This document shows, in pieces, positions 1-7,158 of a stretch of DNA of 10,501 bases (positions are counted from its first letter, which is position 1; every line of letters starts with the position of its first letter). This DNA is from Candidatus Hydrogenedentota bacterium. Lineage in GTDB: Bacteria > Hydrogenedentota > Hydrogenedentia > Hydrogenedentales > GCA-2746185. Where the stretch lies: contig JASJYE010000056.1 in the NCBI GenBank assembly GCA_030123645.1, forward strand, positions 1 through 10,501, given 5' to 3'. Both the position numbers and the translations under genes were made by a program. The notes beneath the pieces are model-generated. The model was given only the letters and a program-made list of their open reading frames with translations. It was not told where the DNA came from and did not search any database.

Positions 1-20
1 CAACTTGCGGGACGCTCGAC

Positions 21-38
21 GCGCAAGCAAGCTTGCGC
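21..38. repeat. Short perfect inverted repeat
   Basis: The arms GCGCAAGC (21-28) and GCTTGCGC (31-38) are perfect reverse complements separated by 2 bases. It sits in the repeat-rich left edge and has no assignable role. It may be part of a larger dispersed element cut by the window edge. Confidence 0.5.
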
Positions 39-44
39 ACTCCG

Positions 45-74
45 GTCTGGATGTCGCGCCTGCGCGGGAATGAC
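45..74. repeat. Degenerate dispersed-type palindromic repeat
   Basis: The block resembles a palindromic intergenic motif common in environmental genomes, in which CCCGCCTGCGCGGG is followed by AATGAC. Here the right half TGCGCGGGAATGAC (61-74) is intact and the left half is degraded. The resemblance is from memory of the motif type; copy number in this genome cannot be judged from one window. Confidence 0.4.
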
Positions 75-77
75 AAG

Positions 78-175
78 CCCCAAGGTGTCATCCTCAGCGA
101 AGTCGAAGGCTCTCTTCAATAGCGGACGTTTCGGGATGAAGAGATCCTTCGGCTTCGCTCAGGATGACATTGGGG
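78..175. repeat. Long imperfect hairpin repeat (REP-like)
   Basis: Positions 86-118 and 137-169 are inverted copies of each other over 33 bases with three mismatches, leaving an 18-base loop. With a 2-base bulge (84-85) the stem continues, as CCCCAA (78-83) pairs with TTGGGG (170-175). The arm core, ATCCT-AGCGAAG-CGAAGG with variable positions, is a sequence type seen as dispersed intergenic palindromes in many environmental bacteria. It may act as an mRNA-stabilising or terminating hairpin for the aminotransferase transcript, but it has no U-run typical of an intrinsic terminator. Confidence 0.65.
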
Positions 176-199
176 GAGGATTATGAGGACCGGGTCGGG

Positions 200-214
200 G
201 GCGCCGCGAGCGCC
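200..214. other. Short GC hairpin downstream of the aminotransferase
   Basis: GGCGC (200-204) and GCGCC (210-214) form a 5-bp all-GC stem with a 5-base loop, about 57 bp past the aminotransferase stop codon on the minus strand. No T-run follows in that direction, so it is at best a weak terminator. Confidence 0.3.
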
Positions 215-270
215 AACAGCGGGAGCATAACAGCCAAGGGCTAAGTCCGAGGTGGCCGCCGAATGCTGCG

Positions 271-1464
271 TCAACCAATCGCCGCGGCGACTGCGTTGCA
301 CAGCGTATCCATATTGGTGGGCGTCATGCCGGCGACGTTGATGCGCCCGCTGCGCACCATATAGACCGAATGCTGCTCCCGGAGCGTATCGACCTGCTCG
401 GGTGAGAGCCCGGAGTAGGAGAACATGCCCCGCTGCCGCGTCAGAAACGAGAAGTCCTCCTTGACACCCTTTTCTTTGAGTGTCCGGACGAACAATTCGC
501 GCATATCGTGAATGCGCACGCACATGCCCCGAAGTTCTACCTCCCATTCGGCGCGCAGGTCTGGGTCGTCGAAGATGGCCGTGACCACCAACGCGCCGTG
601 GGCGGGCGGGTTCGAATACATGCAGCGGATGGTACGCTTCATGTGGCTGAGGACGGCGGCGCCGGTCTCCTGCGACTTCGTGACGATTGTCAGCGCGCCG
701 GTCCGCTCCCGGTAAAGCCCGAAGTTTTTTGAGAAGGAGCTGCTAACGATGACTTCGGGATTTTCGCTGCACAAGGCACGCAAGCCGGCCGTGTCCTCGT
801 CAAGCCCGTCACCCAGGCCCTGATATGCGAAATCCACAAAGGGCAGAAGACCTCTCTTCTTTATCGCCGCAGCCAACTGTGTCCATTGGTCAGGCGCCGG
901 ATCGAGGCCGGTCGGGTTGTGGCAGCATGCATGAAGGAGGACAAGGTCTCCTTCCGGCGCCGTCTCGAGCGCGGCGAGCATGGCGTCAAACTTCAGTGAT
1001 TTATCGCCGTCGTCATAATAAGGATAGGTCTTGATCGCCATGCCCGCCGCTTCAAAGATTCCCGGATGGTTCGGCCATGTTGGCTCGCTCAGCCAAACAG
1101 CCGCCCCGGGTCTGAGCGATTGGATAAGATCGGCCGCGACGCGCAGGCCTCCGGTTCCGCCCGGCGTGTGGGCAGTGACGGCCCGGCGTGAGGAAACGAT
1201 TTCATGGCCGGCCCCGAAGAGTAGCCGCTGCACCCTTTCAGCGTAGGCCTGCGATCCTTCGATGGAAAGGTAGCTCTTTGTGATCTCATCGCTGAGCAGC
1301 CGTTCCTCGGCCTTTTTGACCGCGGAAAATATCGGCGTATTGCCATCGGCGTCCTTGTAGACGCCTACCGTGAGGTCGATCTTGTCGGGGTTCAAGTCCT
1401 TCTTGAAGGACTCTGTGAGTCCTAAGATGGCGTCTGGTGGCGCCATATCGAGAGTGTCAAACAC
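271..1464 (-). CDS. aspC: Aspartate/aromatic aminotransferase, class I PLP-dependent
   Basis: A 397-residue cytoplasmic PLP enzyme that moves the amino group between aspartate (or aromatic amino acids) and 2-oxoglutarate. It resembles E. coli AspC and TyrB end to end, including the N-terminal MFDTLDMAPPDAILGL. The key residues of the family are all visible: W130, N183 in the CHNPTG motif, D211 and Y214 in DFAYQG, the Schiff-base lysine K246 in SSSFSKNFGLY, R254, and the substrate-carboxylate arginine R374 in SGRINVAGMTP. Length matches the family. The start is GTG at 1464, with GAGGA six bases upstream (1471-1475). An in-frame ATG at residue 7 is less likely because AspC homologues align from the GTG. 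It has its own promoter at 1528-1556, so it need not be co-transcribed with the CYTH gene. AspC versus TyrB specificity cannot be settled by reading. Confidence 0.95.
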   Translation of the reverse strand: MFDTLDMAPPDAILGLTESFKKDLNPDKIDLTVGVYKDADGNTPIFSAVKKAEERLLSDEITKSYLSIEGSQAYAERVQRLLFGAGHEIVSSRRAVTAHTPGGTGGLRVAADLIQSLRPGAAVWLSEPTWPNHPGIFEAAGMAIKTYPYYDDGDKSLKFDAMLAALETAPEGDLVLLHACCHNPTGLDPAPDQWTQLAAAIKKRGLLPFVDFAYQGLGDGLDEDTAGLRALCSENPEVIVSSSFSKNFGLYRERTGALTIVTKSQETGAAVLSHMKRTIRCMYSNPPAHGALVVTAIFDDPDLRAEWEVELRGMCVRIHDMRELFVRTLKEKGVKEDFSFLTRQRGMFSYSGLSPEQVDTLREQHSVYMVRSGRINVAGMTPTNMDTLCNAVAAAIG

Positions 1465-1527
1465 GTTCTGTCCTCATGAAAGTTGCAACCGTCTGTGTGC
1501 GCTCGCTCCCCCGCGCTTCGGCGCCCG

Positions 1528-1556
1528 ATTATAGCGCAAGCCAATGCGTATTTCAT
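1528..1556 (-). promoter_or_regulatory. Sigma-70-type promoter of the aminotransferase gene
   Basis: On the minus strand there is a perfect -10 hexamer TATAAT (1533-1528) and a -35-like ATGAAA (1556-1551, four of six consensus bases), separated by exactly 17 bases. Transcription would start near 1521, giving a leader of about 57 nt before the GTG at 1464. The leader carries a small GCGC-CGAA-GCGC hairpin (1513-1524). Confidence 0.7.
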
Positions 1557-1579
1557 GCCGCGTGTCGTAGCTATCCGGA

Positions 1580-2059
1580 CTAGGCGGTGTCCGGGTCCCA
1601 TTGTGAATACGGTTTTAGCGCGAGATTGGCATTTAGATAACGTGGATCCAATGAGACTTCCATGCCGACCCACGGCGGAAGGGGTATCGCCTGATTCTCG
1701 CGCTCAAACTCCACTTCCGCCACCACCAGGCCCGCGTTTAGCCCTTCGAATTCGTCTATTTCCCACACGAAGCCCTCGTGCTCGACGTAATGGCGGGTCT
1801 TTTCGATTGTAGATCCCAAGCAGAGGCCTTCGAGGATCTCTTCCCCATCTTCGAGCGGGATGGAGTACTCGAATTCCTCGCGCCTAAGGTCAATCGCCGC
1901 CTTCTTGATATTGATATGCGCTTGTCCGTCCATCACACGCACACGTACCGCTACGGGCGGACCCGTAGCCAGATAAGCTTGGCGGCAGTGAACCGCTCGC
2001 CCGGCCGGCCGCCAGTCATCGTTGATCACTAGGAATTTACGTTCTAATTCGATGCCCAT
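1580..2059 (-). CDS. CYTH-domain protein, probable triphosphate-binding enzyme
   Basis: A 159-residue soluble protein of the CYTH (CyaB/thiamine triphosphatase) superfamily, whose members bind triphosphates and metal in a beta-barrel tunnel. The signature ExExK is at E4, E6 and K8 (IELERKF). Tunnel arginines R39 and R41 (VRVRVMDG), K52 (NIKK) and the acidic pairs E100/D102/E103 and E115/E117 match the family's alternating charged strands. The C-terminal Y141-L-N-A-N-L-A is also typical. Length fits the short bacterial CYTH type. Such proteins are often labelled adenylate cyclase, but short bacterial members that have been tested are mainly inorganic tripolyphosphatases, so the substrate here is open. 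The ATG at 2059 has a poor ribosome site (GGTGG about 7 bases upstream). It lies 115 bp upstream of the aminotransferase, same strand, with no evident functional link. Confidence 0.88.
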   Translation of the reverse strand: MGIELERKFLVINDDWRPAGRAVHCRQAYLATGPPVAVRVRVMDGQAHINIKKAAIDLRREEFEYSIPLEDGEEILEGLCLGSTIEKTRHYVEHEGFVWEIDEFEGLNAGLVVAEVEFERENQAIPLPPWVGMEVSLDPRYLNANLALKPYSQWDPDTA

Positions 2060-2241
2060 AGAGATGCCACCACGACGTCTGATTCAGCATCATAACCGGC
2101 GCTCAAGACACTCTGCACCTATTGCTTTTTCAAGACAATATTTGTCACTTTCGAGGGCCAATTTTTGTCCGGCGTTTCGGAACCTTTACGCTGTCAGGGC
2201 CTTAACGGGGGCCAGGGAACCTCGCAGAATTGAGTTTTTCG

Positions 2242-2250
2242 TGGTACAAT
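2242..2250 (+). promoter_or_regulatory. Candidate extended -10 promoter of the pil operon
   Basis: TG-G-TACAAT matches an extended -10 element (TGn plus five of six bases of TATAAT). No good -35 stands 16-18 bases upstream, which extended -10 promoters tolerate. Transcription would start near 2257, leaving a leader of about 170 nt before the first gene at 2427. Confidence 0.4.
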
Positions 2251-2345
2251 CCCGTTGTCTACGTGCGTGCAAGGGGAAGGCCTCAGAAGTATTTGACATC
2301 CATTGGTTTACACCGATGACCTTCCACGTGTACGCCAAGGTAATT

Positions 2346-2361
2346 GCCTGACATTACAGGC
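2346..2361. promoter_or_regulatory. Small palindrome in the operon leader
   Basis: GCCTG (2346-2350) and CAGGC (2357-2361) are perfect inverted arms around ACATTA. This is the size of an operator half-site pair, or it could be a small RNA hairpin in the leader, about 65 bp before the first start codon. No protein partner can be assigned. Confidence 0.25.
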
Positions 2362-2426
2362 TTATTTATGCGAATTCTACTGCCGGATCGAATGGACTGA
2401 TACTCGCTTCGGGAGGGAAAGGGACG

Positions 2427-4274
2427 ATGGCCCAGCAGAAAAATGAGCAGGGTGGAAGCGCGGCGGTCAATCCCGACACGCCCCTCCGAAACCCCTCGGC
2501 CAAACTAGGCGAAATTCTCCTGACAGAGCGAATCATCACCCGGGAGCAGCTTGAGGAGGGTCTCGCCAAACAGGCGCTGGAAGGGGGCTTCATCGGCCAG
2601 AAGTTGATCGATCTCAAGTACTTGGATCAGCAGACGCTAACGCTGCTGTTGGTGAAGCAGTGCAAGATCCCGCATTTGAACCTTCTCGATTATCGAATCG
2701 ACCCTGAAGTCGTAAAACTAATTCCTAAGGACCTTTGCCTCAAGCACAAGATATTGCCCGTGGACAAGATGGGGAAGATCCTCACGGTCGCGATGATCGA
2801 CCCATTGAATGTCGAGGCCCTCGCTGCGATACGGGCTCAGTACCCGGAGTTGCGCATCAAGCCGATCTTGTGCGACTGGCCCGACTACGAGATCGTCTCC
2901 GAACGAGTGTTCAATCCTCCGAAGGAGAGGAAGGGCGACAATAAGGAGGATGATTCACTATTCGGCATCAAGCTTCCTTCAAAAAAGTCGTCTGTGAAGA
3001 AGGCGGCCGGCAAGAAGGATGAATACGAGGAGGCGCAAGCCGGGCCCGCGAAGGTTGAACTGCTTGCCTCTGGCGGTGGCGCGGGAGCAGCTTCCGTCAC
3101 ATCGGACGCGATCGCGGCCATGATTCAAACTGCGCTGAACGATGCGCTAAGGAACTTGCCTTCTTCCGACGAGTTGGCGCAGGCCATGCGCCAAAGCATG
3201 TCCGAAGGCATGGAGGGTTTCATCGCCGCACTTCGTGAAGAACTCGCCTCGGCTAACGGCGGCGCCGTAGCGGCAGGCGGCGGTGAGCAGTCTTCGGCAG
3301 GACCCGGACTGAGCGCGGTCGAGAAAAAGCTGGAAGCCTTGGCGAACTCGGTCGCACAGATCGCTCAGGCATCCGACGTGTTTCAGGCCGCGCGGAAAGC
3401 CGAGGAACAAACGGTCGCCGATGGTTTTCGAGCCGACCTCCAGGGAGGAGCCACGGGGGGCGGTCACGGCGTGCGCAAGTTGAAGCAGGGCGATGCCCCT
3501 TTATTGGGTCCCGAGGGAGACGCGGTCGTGAAGGCGCAGCTCGATACGGGCGCACCGTTGGGCGGGTATTCGTTCGATTCCTTTTTCGCCGGAGAGGTCA
3601 ATTCGGTCACGTGTGATATTGCCAAGGCCGTCGCCGAATCGCCGGGAAAAGACTACAACCCACTATTTCTGTGCGGCGACGTGGGTCTAGGCAAGACGCA
3701 CCTCGTCAACGCCATCGGCAATCTTCTTACAGAGAACGCGCCGGACTTGCGCGTGGGCTACACCTCCGCGAGCCGATTCGCCGGTCACGTGGCTACGTCC
3801 TTGCAACAGCGGATGACCGAGGCATTTCGAGAAGCGTACAGCCAATGGGACGTGCTGATTCTCGATGACGTTCAATTCCTGGGCGGGCACGTCGAGGCGC
3901 AAGAAGAGTTCTTCCATTTGTTCAACACGCTGCAGCAAGGAGGCCGGCAGATCATCATCGCCGGGGACAAGCCACCGCAGAAATTGGGGCTTCTGGAGGA
4001 ACGGCTCGTCTCCCGATTCGAAGGGGGCATGGTCGCGCACCTGCTCGCGCCGGATTGGGAAACGCGGATGGAGATATTGCGGTACTACTCGAATACGAAA
4101 AGCGAGGTGCCCGAAGAGGTGTTGGCGATGGTGGCGACGACACACCCGAATGACGTGCGTCGGCTGATAGGCTGCCTTCAGAAGATATTGGCATATGCGG
4201 AGCTCAAGGGCGACAAAGTCACCTGTGAACTTACGAACCAGATTTTGATTGAAGCCGCCGTTGAAGCGGCATAG
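2427..4274 (+). CDS. MshEN (GspE/PilB N-terminal) domain fused to DnaA/Hda-type AAA+ ATPase
   Basis: A 615-residue fusion. Residues 26-160 form a GspE-N/MshEN domain: two 24-residue motifs (K26-Q49 and F55-Q78) with a 5-residue spacer, the architecture known to bind c-di-GMP in MshE. The conserved continuation around residues 98-135 includes LTVAMIDPLNVEALAAI. Residues 163-375 are a Lys/Glu-rich then Ala/Gly-rich linker with two probable helices (226-275, 297-335). Residues 378-590 are a DnaA-type AAA+ domain: YSFDSFFAGE, NPLFLCG, Walker A GDVGLGKT (417-424), Walker B with D480/D481 in LILDDVQFL, the EEFFHLFNTL box, the probable arginine finger R530 in LVSRFEGGM, and sensor-2 R578 in NDVRRL. 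DnaA domain I and the DNA-binding domain IV are absent, as in Hda. No membrane segment or signal is seen. The ATG at 2427 has GGAGGG 9 bases upstream (2412-2417). It ends 24 bp before pilB. ATP binding is probable; the cellular role is unknown. Confidence 0.9.
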   Translation: MAQQKNEQGGSAAVNPDTPLRNPSAKLGEILLTERIITREQLEEGLAKQALEGGFIGQKLIDLKYLDQQTLTLLLVKQCKIPHLNLLDYRIDPEVVKLIPKDLCLKHKILPVDKMGKILTVAMIDPLNVEALAAIRAQYPELRIKPILCDWPDYEIVSERVFNPPKERKGDNKEDDSLFGIKLPSKKSSVKKAAGKKDEYEEAQAGPAKVELLASGGGAGAASVTSDAIAAMIQTALNDALRNLPSSDELAQAMRQSMSEGMEGFIAALREELASANGGAVAAGGGEQSSAGPGLSAVEKKLEALANSVAQIAQASDVFQAARKAEEQTVADGFRADLQGGATGGGHGVRKLKQGDAPLLGPEGDAVVKAQLDTGAPLGGYSFDSFFAGEVNSVTCDIAKAVAESPGKDYNPLFLCGDVGLGKTHLVNAIGNLLTENAPDLRVGYTSASRFAGHVATSLQQRMTEAFREAYSQWDVLILDDVQFLGGHVEAQEEFFHLFNTLQQGGRQIIIAGDKPPQKLGLLEERLVSRFEGGMVAHLLAPDWETRMEILRYYSNTKSEVPEEVLAMVATTHPNDVRRLIGCLQKILAYAELKGDKVTCELTNQILIEAAVEAA

Positions 4275-4298
4275 CAGAGTGGACCAGGAGCATAAAGA

Positions 4299-6023
4299 GT
4301 GGCCACAAAGATAGCGAAAAAGCGCTTGGGTGACGTGCTCTTAGAGCAAACGCTCATTACGGAGGAGCAGTTGCGCGAATGCATCAATATCCAGCGTCAT
4401 ACGGGATCCAATCTCGCATCGGTCCTCGTTGAAAAGGGTTATCTGGACGAAGAGGATTTGGTCGTCACCCTGAGCGAGCAGCTCGGTATCCCGCACATCC
4501 GAGTTGCGCATTACAACATCCCGCAGGAAGTTCTTGATGAGGTTCCTGAGACGATCGCGCGGCAGTATCAGATGCTACCCGTCTCCGTGACGGGCGATGT
4601 GCTCACGCTGGCGATGTCCGACCCGCTCAATATCATGGCGCTCGATGACCTTCGAATGCTGACCAGCTATGAGATCGAGCCGGTGGTGGCGGTCCAGTCC
4701 GAGCTGGTCGAGACGATTGAGAAACACTACGGGGTAGGTAAACAAAGCGCGGAACTCTACGACGAGCTCATCGGTGAGAGGGACGCGGACGATCTCGAAC
4801 AGGTCACCGAAAAAGATGAAATGAGCGACCTGGCGCAGATCAAGGCAGACGCTGAGGACGCGCCGATCATCCGCCTGGTCAATCTGGTTATTGTGAACGC
4901 CCTCGAGCAAGGGGCCAGCGACATCCACATCGAGCCCTTTGAAAAGATCTTGCGCGTGCGCTACCGCGTCGACGGTAAGCTCGAAGAAACCAAGAGCCCG
5001 CCGCGTAACGTGTTCCCGGCGCTCGTTTCACGCATCAAGATTATGGCGAACCTCGATATCGCAGAGCACCGCCTGCCACAGGACGGGCGCTTCCGGATTA
5101 AGTATAAAGGCCGCGAGATCGACTTCCGCACGGCCATTCTTCCCTGTTATTACGGCGAGAAGATCGTGATGCGCGTGCTGGACAAGGGCGCGCTGACGCT
5201 CGATCTTGAAAAGCTGGGCTTCGAGGAGCAGCCGATGAGCGTTTTCAGAGAGGCCCTCGCGCGGCCCTTTGGGATGATTCTCATCACGGGGCCCACGGGT
5301 AGCGGTAAAACGACGACGCTGTACAGCGCGCTGCACGGTCTGAACCAGATCGCGGTTAATATCGTGACCGTTGAGGACCCCATTGAATATGAATTATTCG
5401 GGATCAACCAGGTGCAGACGAAGGCCGAGATCGGGTTTACCTTCGCAACTGCGTTGCGTCAGATTCTGCGTCAGGACCCCGACATCGTGATGGTCGGTGA
5501 GATTCGTGACGAGGAGACGGCCGACGTGGCTGTGAAGGCGGCGCTTACCGGCCACCTCGTCCTGAGCACCTTGCATACGAACGATGCCTCGAGCGTGTTC
5601 ACGCGATTGACGGACATGAACCTCGAGCCGTTCTTGGTCCAGTCCTCTGTAGCGCTCGCCGCCGCCCAACGATTGATGCGGCGCGTTTGCGCTGATTGTA
5701 AAGAGACCATCTCGATCCCTGACGAGGTGCTCGAACGGATCCAGTATGGGCCTGATACGTACCACGAAACGCCAACCTTCGTGCGGGGGCGCGGCTGCAA
5801 CAAGTGCAGGGAAATAGGTTACAAGGGCCGCGTGGCCGTTATCGAAGCGATGTGCAATTATCCTGAAATTGAAAAGTTGATATTGGGCCGCGCCTCTTCG
5901 AGCCAGATCAAAGAGGTGGCTCTCCAATGCGGCATGCGATCCTTACGGCAAAACGCCTTGGCCAAAGCGGCGAAGGGAATATCTACGATAGAGGAAGTTC
6001 TTCGGGTTACCGTAAACGACTAA
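4299..6023 (+). CDS. pilB: PilB, type IV pilus assembly (extension) ATPase
   Basis: A 574-residue hexameric secretion-type ATPase that drives pilus extension from the cytoplasmic face of the inner membrane. Residues 9-145 are a MshEN domain: motif R9-Q32, 5-residue spacer, motif N38-Q61, with RLG kept in the first and Gly replaced by Ala40 in the second. The motor part has the linker ASDIHIEP (206-213), Walker A GPTGSGKT (331-338), Asp box VEDPIEY (358-364), Walker B ending at E401 in VGEIRD, and His box TGHLVLSTLHTNDA (417-430). A zinc-binding tetracysteine (C464/C467 and C500/C503) separates assembly ATPases from PilT. Length is standard for PilB. The GTG start at 4299 has CCAGGAG 8 bases upstream (4284-4290); homologues begin just before the RLG motif, which supports it. 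It follows the DnaA-like gene by 24 bp and precedes pilT by 31 bp. GspE of type II secretion is the alternative, less likely beside pilT-pilS-pilR. Confidence 0.95.
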   Translation: MATKIAKKRLGDVLLEQTLITEEQLRECINIQRHTGSNLASVLVEKGYLDEEDLVVTLSEQLGIPHIRVAHYNIPQEVLDEVPETIARQYQMLPVSVTGDVLTLAMSDPLNIMALDDLRMLTSYEIEPVVAVQSELVETIEKHYGVGKQSAELYDELIGERDADDLEQVTEKDEMSDLAQIKADAEDAPIIRLVNLVIVNALEQGASDIHIEPFEKILRVRYRVDGKLEETKSPPRNVFPALVSRIKIMANLDIAEHRLPQDGRFRIKYKGREIDFRTAILPCYYGEKIVMRVLDKGALTLDLEKLGFEEQPMSVFREALARPFGMILITGPTGSGKTTTLYSALHGLNQIAVNIVTVEDPIEYELFGINQVQTKAEIGFTFATALRQILRQDPDIVMVGEIRDEETADVAVKAALTGHLVLSTLHTNDASSVFTRLTDMNLEPFLVQSSVALAAAQRLMRRVCADCKETISIPDEVLERIQYGPDTYHETPTFVRGRGCNKCREIGYKGRVAVIEAMCNYPEIEKLILGRASSSQIKEVALQCGMRSLRQNALAKAAKGISTIEEVLRVTVND

Positions 6024-6054
6024 CGCACTGTGTGAAAGTTGAGAAGGAGGAACC

Positions 6055-7158
6055 ATGGCAGTACAAGACGTAGCAACCAAAGAATTTACGATGAAAGATC
6101 TTTTGACCGAGCTCATTGAATTGGGTGGAAGCGACCTTCACATCGTTGTCGGTGTGCCGCCGATAGCCCGCCTGAATGGCAATTGCGAGCCGATGCCCGG
6201 CTATCCGCGCTTGATGGCCGAGCAGACGCAAGAATTGATTTATTCGGTCATGAAAGAGGACCAAATCGCCGAATTCGAAGAGGAAAAGGAATGCGATTTG
6301 TCATTTAGCGTGAAAGGGCTGAGCCGTTTCCGTCTAAATGTTTATCGAGACCGCGGCTCGGTTGTCGGCGCGTTCCGTACCATCCCTTTCGAGATTAAAA
6401 CCTTTGAAGAGCTTGGCTTACCGAAGGTGATCGCCGGATTGGCCTATCGCCCCAACGGGCTGGTGCTCGTGTGCGGTCCGACCGGCAGCGGTAAATCGAC
6501 CACGCTCGCCGCGATCGTCGACAAGATCAACCGCGAGCGCGAGGTCCATATCATCACGATCGAGGACCCGATCGAATTCTTGCACCGGCACAATAAGGCC
6601 ATCGTGAATCAGCGCGAGCTGAACTCGGACACCAAGTCGTTCAGCGCGGCCCTCAAGCGCATCCTGCGGCAGGACCCGGACGTGATTCTCATCGGTGAGA
6701 TGCGAGACAAGGAGACCATTCTGTCCGCGCTGACCGTCGCGGAGACGGGCCACTTGGCCTTCGCCACATTGCACACGAACGATGCATTGCAGTCCATTAA
6801 CCGCATCATCGACGTGTTCCCCGCCGAACAGCAGGACCAGGTGCGCACTCAGCTTTCCTTCGTGCTCGAGGCCGTCGTGGTCCAGCAGTTGCTTCCACGG
6901 GCGGATGCGAAAGGCCGGGTGATGGCAATGGAGATCATGTTGGTGAACCCAGCCATTCGGGCACTGATCCGCTCGGAGAAGATCCAACAGATTCCGTCGA
7001 TGATTGAGATTTCCACGGCCGAGGGCATGATGACAATGAACCAGTCGTTGTATCGGCTCTTCAAGCGCAACATTATCACGGTAGATCTGGCCCTGAAGCG
7101 GAGCTCGAATCCTGAAGGCCTGCAGCAACTCATCGACAAGGGCGCGGCGATAGTATGA
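6055..7158 (+). CDS. pilT: PilT, type IV pilus retraction ATPase
   Basis: A 367-residue hexameric ATPase that depolymerises the pilus and so powers twitching, and DNA uptake where present. It has the PilT N-terminal SDLHI (26-30), Walker A GPTGSGKS (141-148), Asp box IEDPIEF (169-175), Walker B with E215 in IGEMRD, and His box TGHLAFATLHTNDA (231-244). The C-terminal retraction motif AIRNLIRE appears as AIRALIRS (300-307). It has no MshEN domain and no tetracysteine, as expected. The length fits PilT, slightly longer than the usual 345 or so; PilU is a less likely alternative because AIRxLIR is well kept. The ATG at 6055 has a very strong AAGGAGG site (6044-6050), suggesting high expression relative to its neighbours. 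The stop overlaps the pilS start (ATGA). Confidence 0.95.
   Translation: MAVQDVATKEFTMKDLLTELIELGGSDLHIVVGVPPIARLNGNCEPMPGYPRLMAEQTQELIYSVMKEDQIAEFEEEKECDLSFSVKGLSRFRLNVYRDRGSVVGAFRTIPFEIKTFEELGLPKVIAGLAYRPNGLVLVCGPTGSGKSTTLAAIVDKINREREVHIITIEDPIEFLHRHNKAIVNQRELNSDTKSFSAALKRILRQDPDVILIGEMRDKETILSALTVAETGHLAFATLHTNDALQSINRIIDVFPAEQQDQVRTQLSFVLEAVVVQQLLPRADAKGRVMAMEIMLVNPAIRALIRSEKIQQIPSMIEISTAEGMMTMNQSLYRLFKRNIITVDLALKRSSNPEGLQQLIDKGAAIV

Larger units (their letters stand above)
1..270. other. Non-coding left edge made of palindromic repeat debris
   Basis: I see no credible gene here. Reading frames across it show no family resemblance and consist of translated repeats. The stretch holds a perfect 8-bp inverted repeat (21-28 with 31-38), a degenerate palindromic block at about 45-74 and a long imperfect hairpin at 78-175. 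A short GC hairpin lies at 200-214. All of it is downstream of the minus-strand aminotransferase, so the hairpins could also help to end that transcript. Confidence 0.7.
2060..2426. other. Divergent intergenic region between CYTH gene and pil operon
   Basis: This 367-bp stretch holds the control regions for genes leaving in both directions. The one plus-strand reading frame across it (2022-2351) runs antisense into the CYTH start and resembles nothing, so I treat it as non-coding. Visible elements are an extended -10 promoter candidate at 2242-2250, a TTGACA at 2293-2298 without a good partner, GGAAGG (2275-2280) facing CCTTCC (2320-2325), and a small palindrome at 2346-2361. I found no convincing minus-strand promoter for the CYTH gene, no sigma-54 site and no recognisable c-di-GMP riboswitch. 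Confidence 0.6.

Noticed and set aside
2293..2321. Sigma-70 promoter using the perfect TTGACA at 2293-2298
   Set aside because: The hexamer 17 bases downstream (ATGACC) and its neighbours are poor -10 matches; the extended -10 at 2242-2250 is better.
2022..2351. Plus-strand reading frame of 109 residues across the divergent region
   Set aside because: It starts inside the CYTH gene on the opposite strand, has an Arg-rich composition typical of shadow frames, no ribosome site and no family resemblance.
2251..2426. c-di-GMP riboswitch in the leader, tempting because the encoded proteins carry MshEN domains
   Set aside because: None of the conserved GEMM-type blocks could be found by eye; a covariance-model search would be needed to overturn this.
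2427..4274. Annotating this gene as the replication initiator dnaA
   Set aside because: DnaA domain I and the C-terminal DNA-binding helix-turn-helix domain IV are absent, and the N-terminus is a MshEN domain, so it is a DnaA-like ATPase only.
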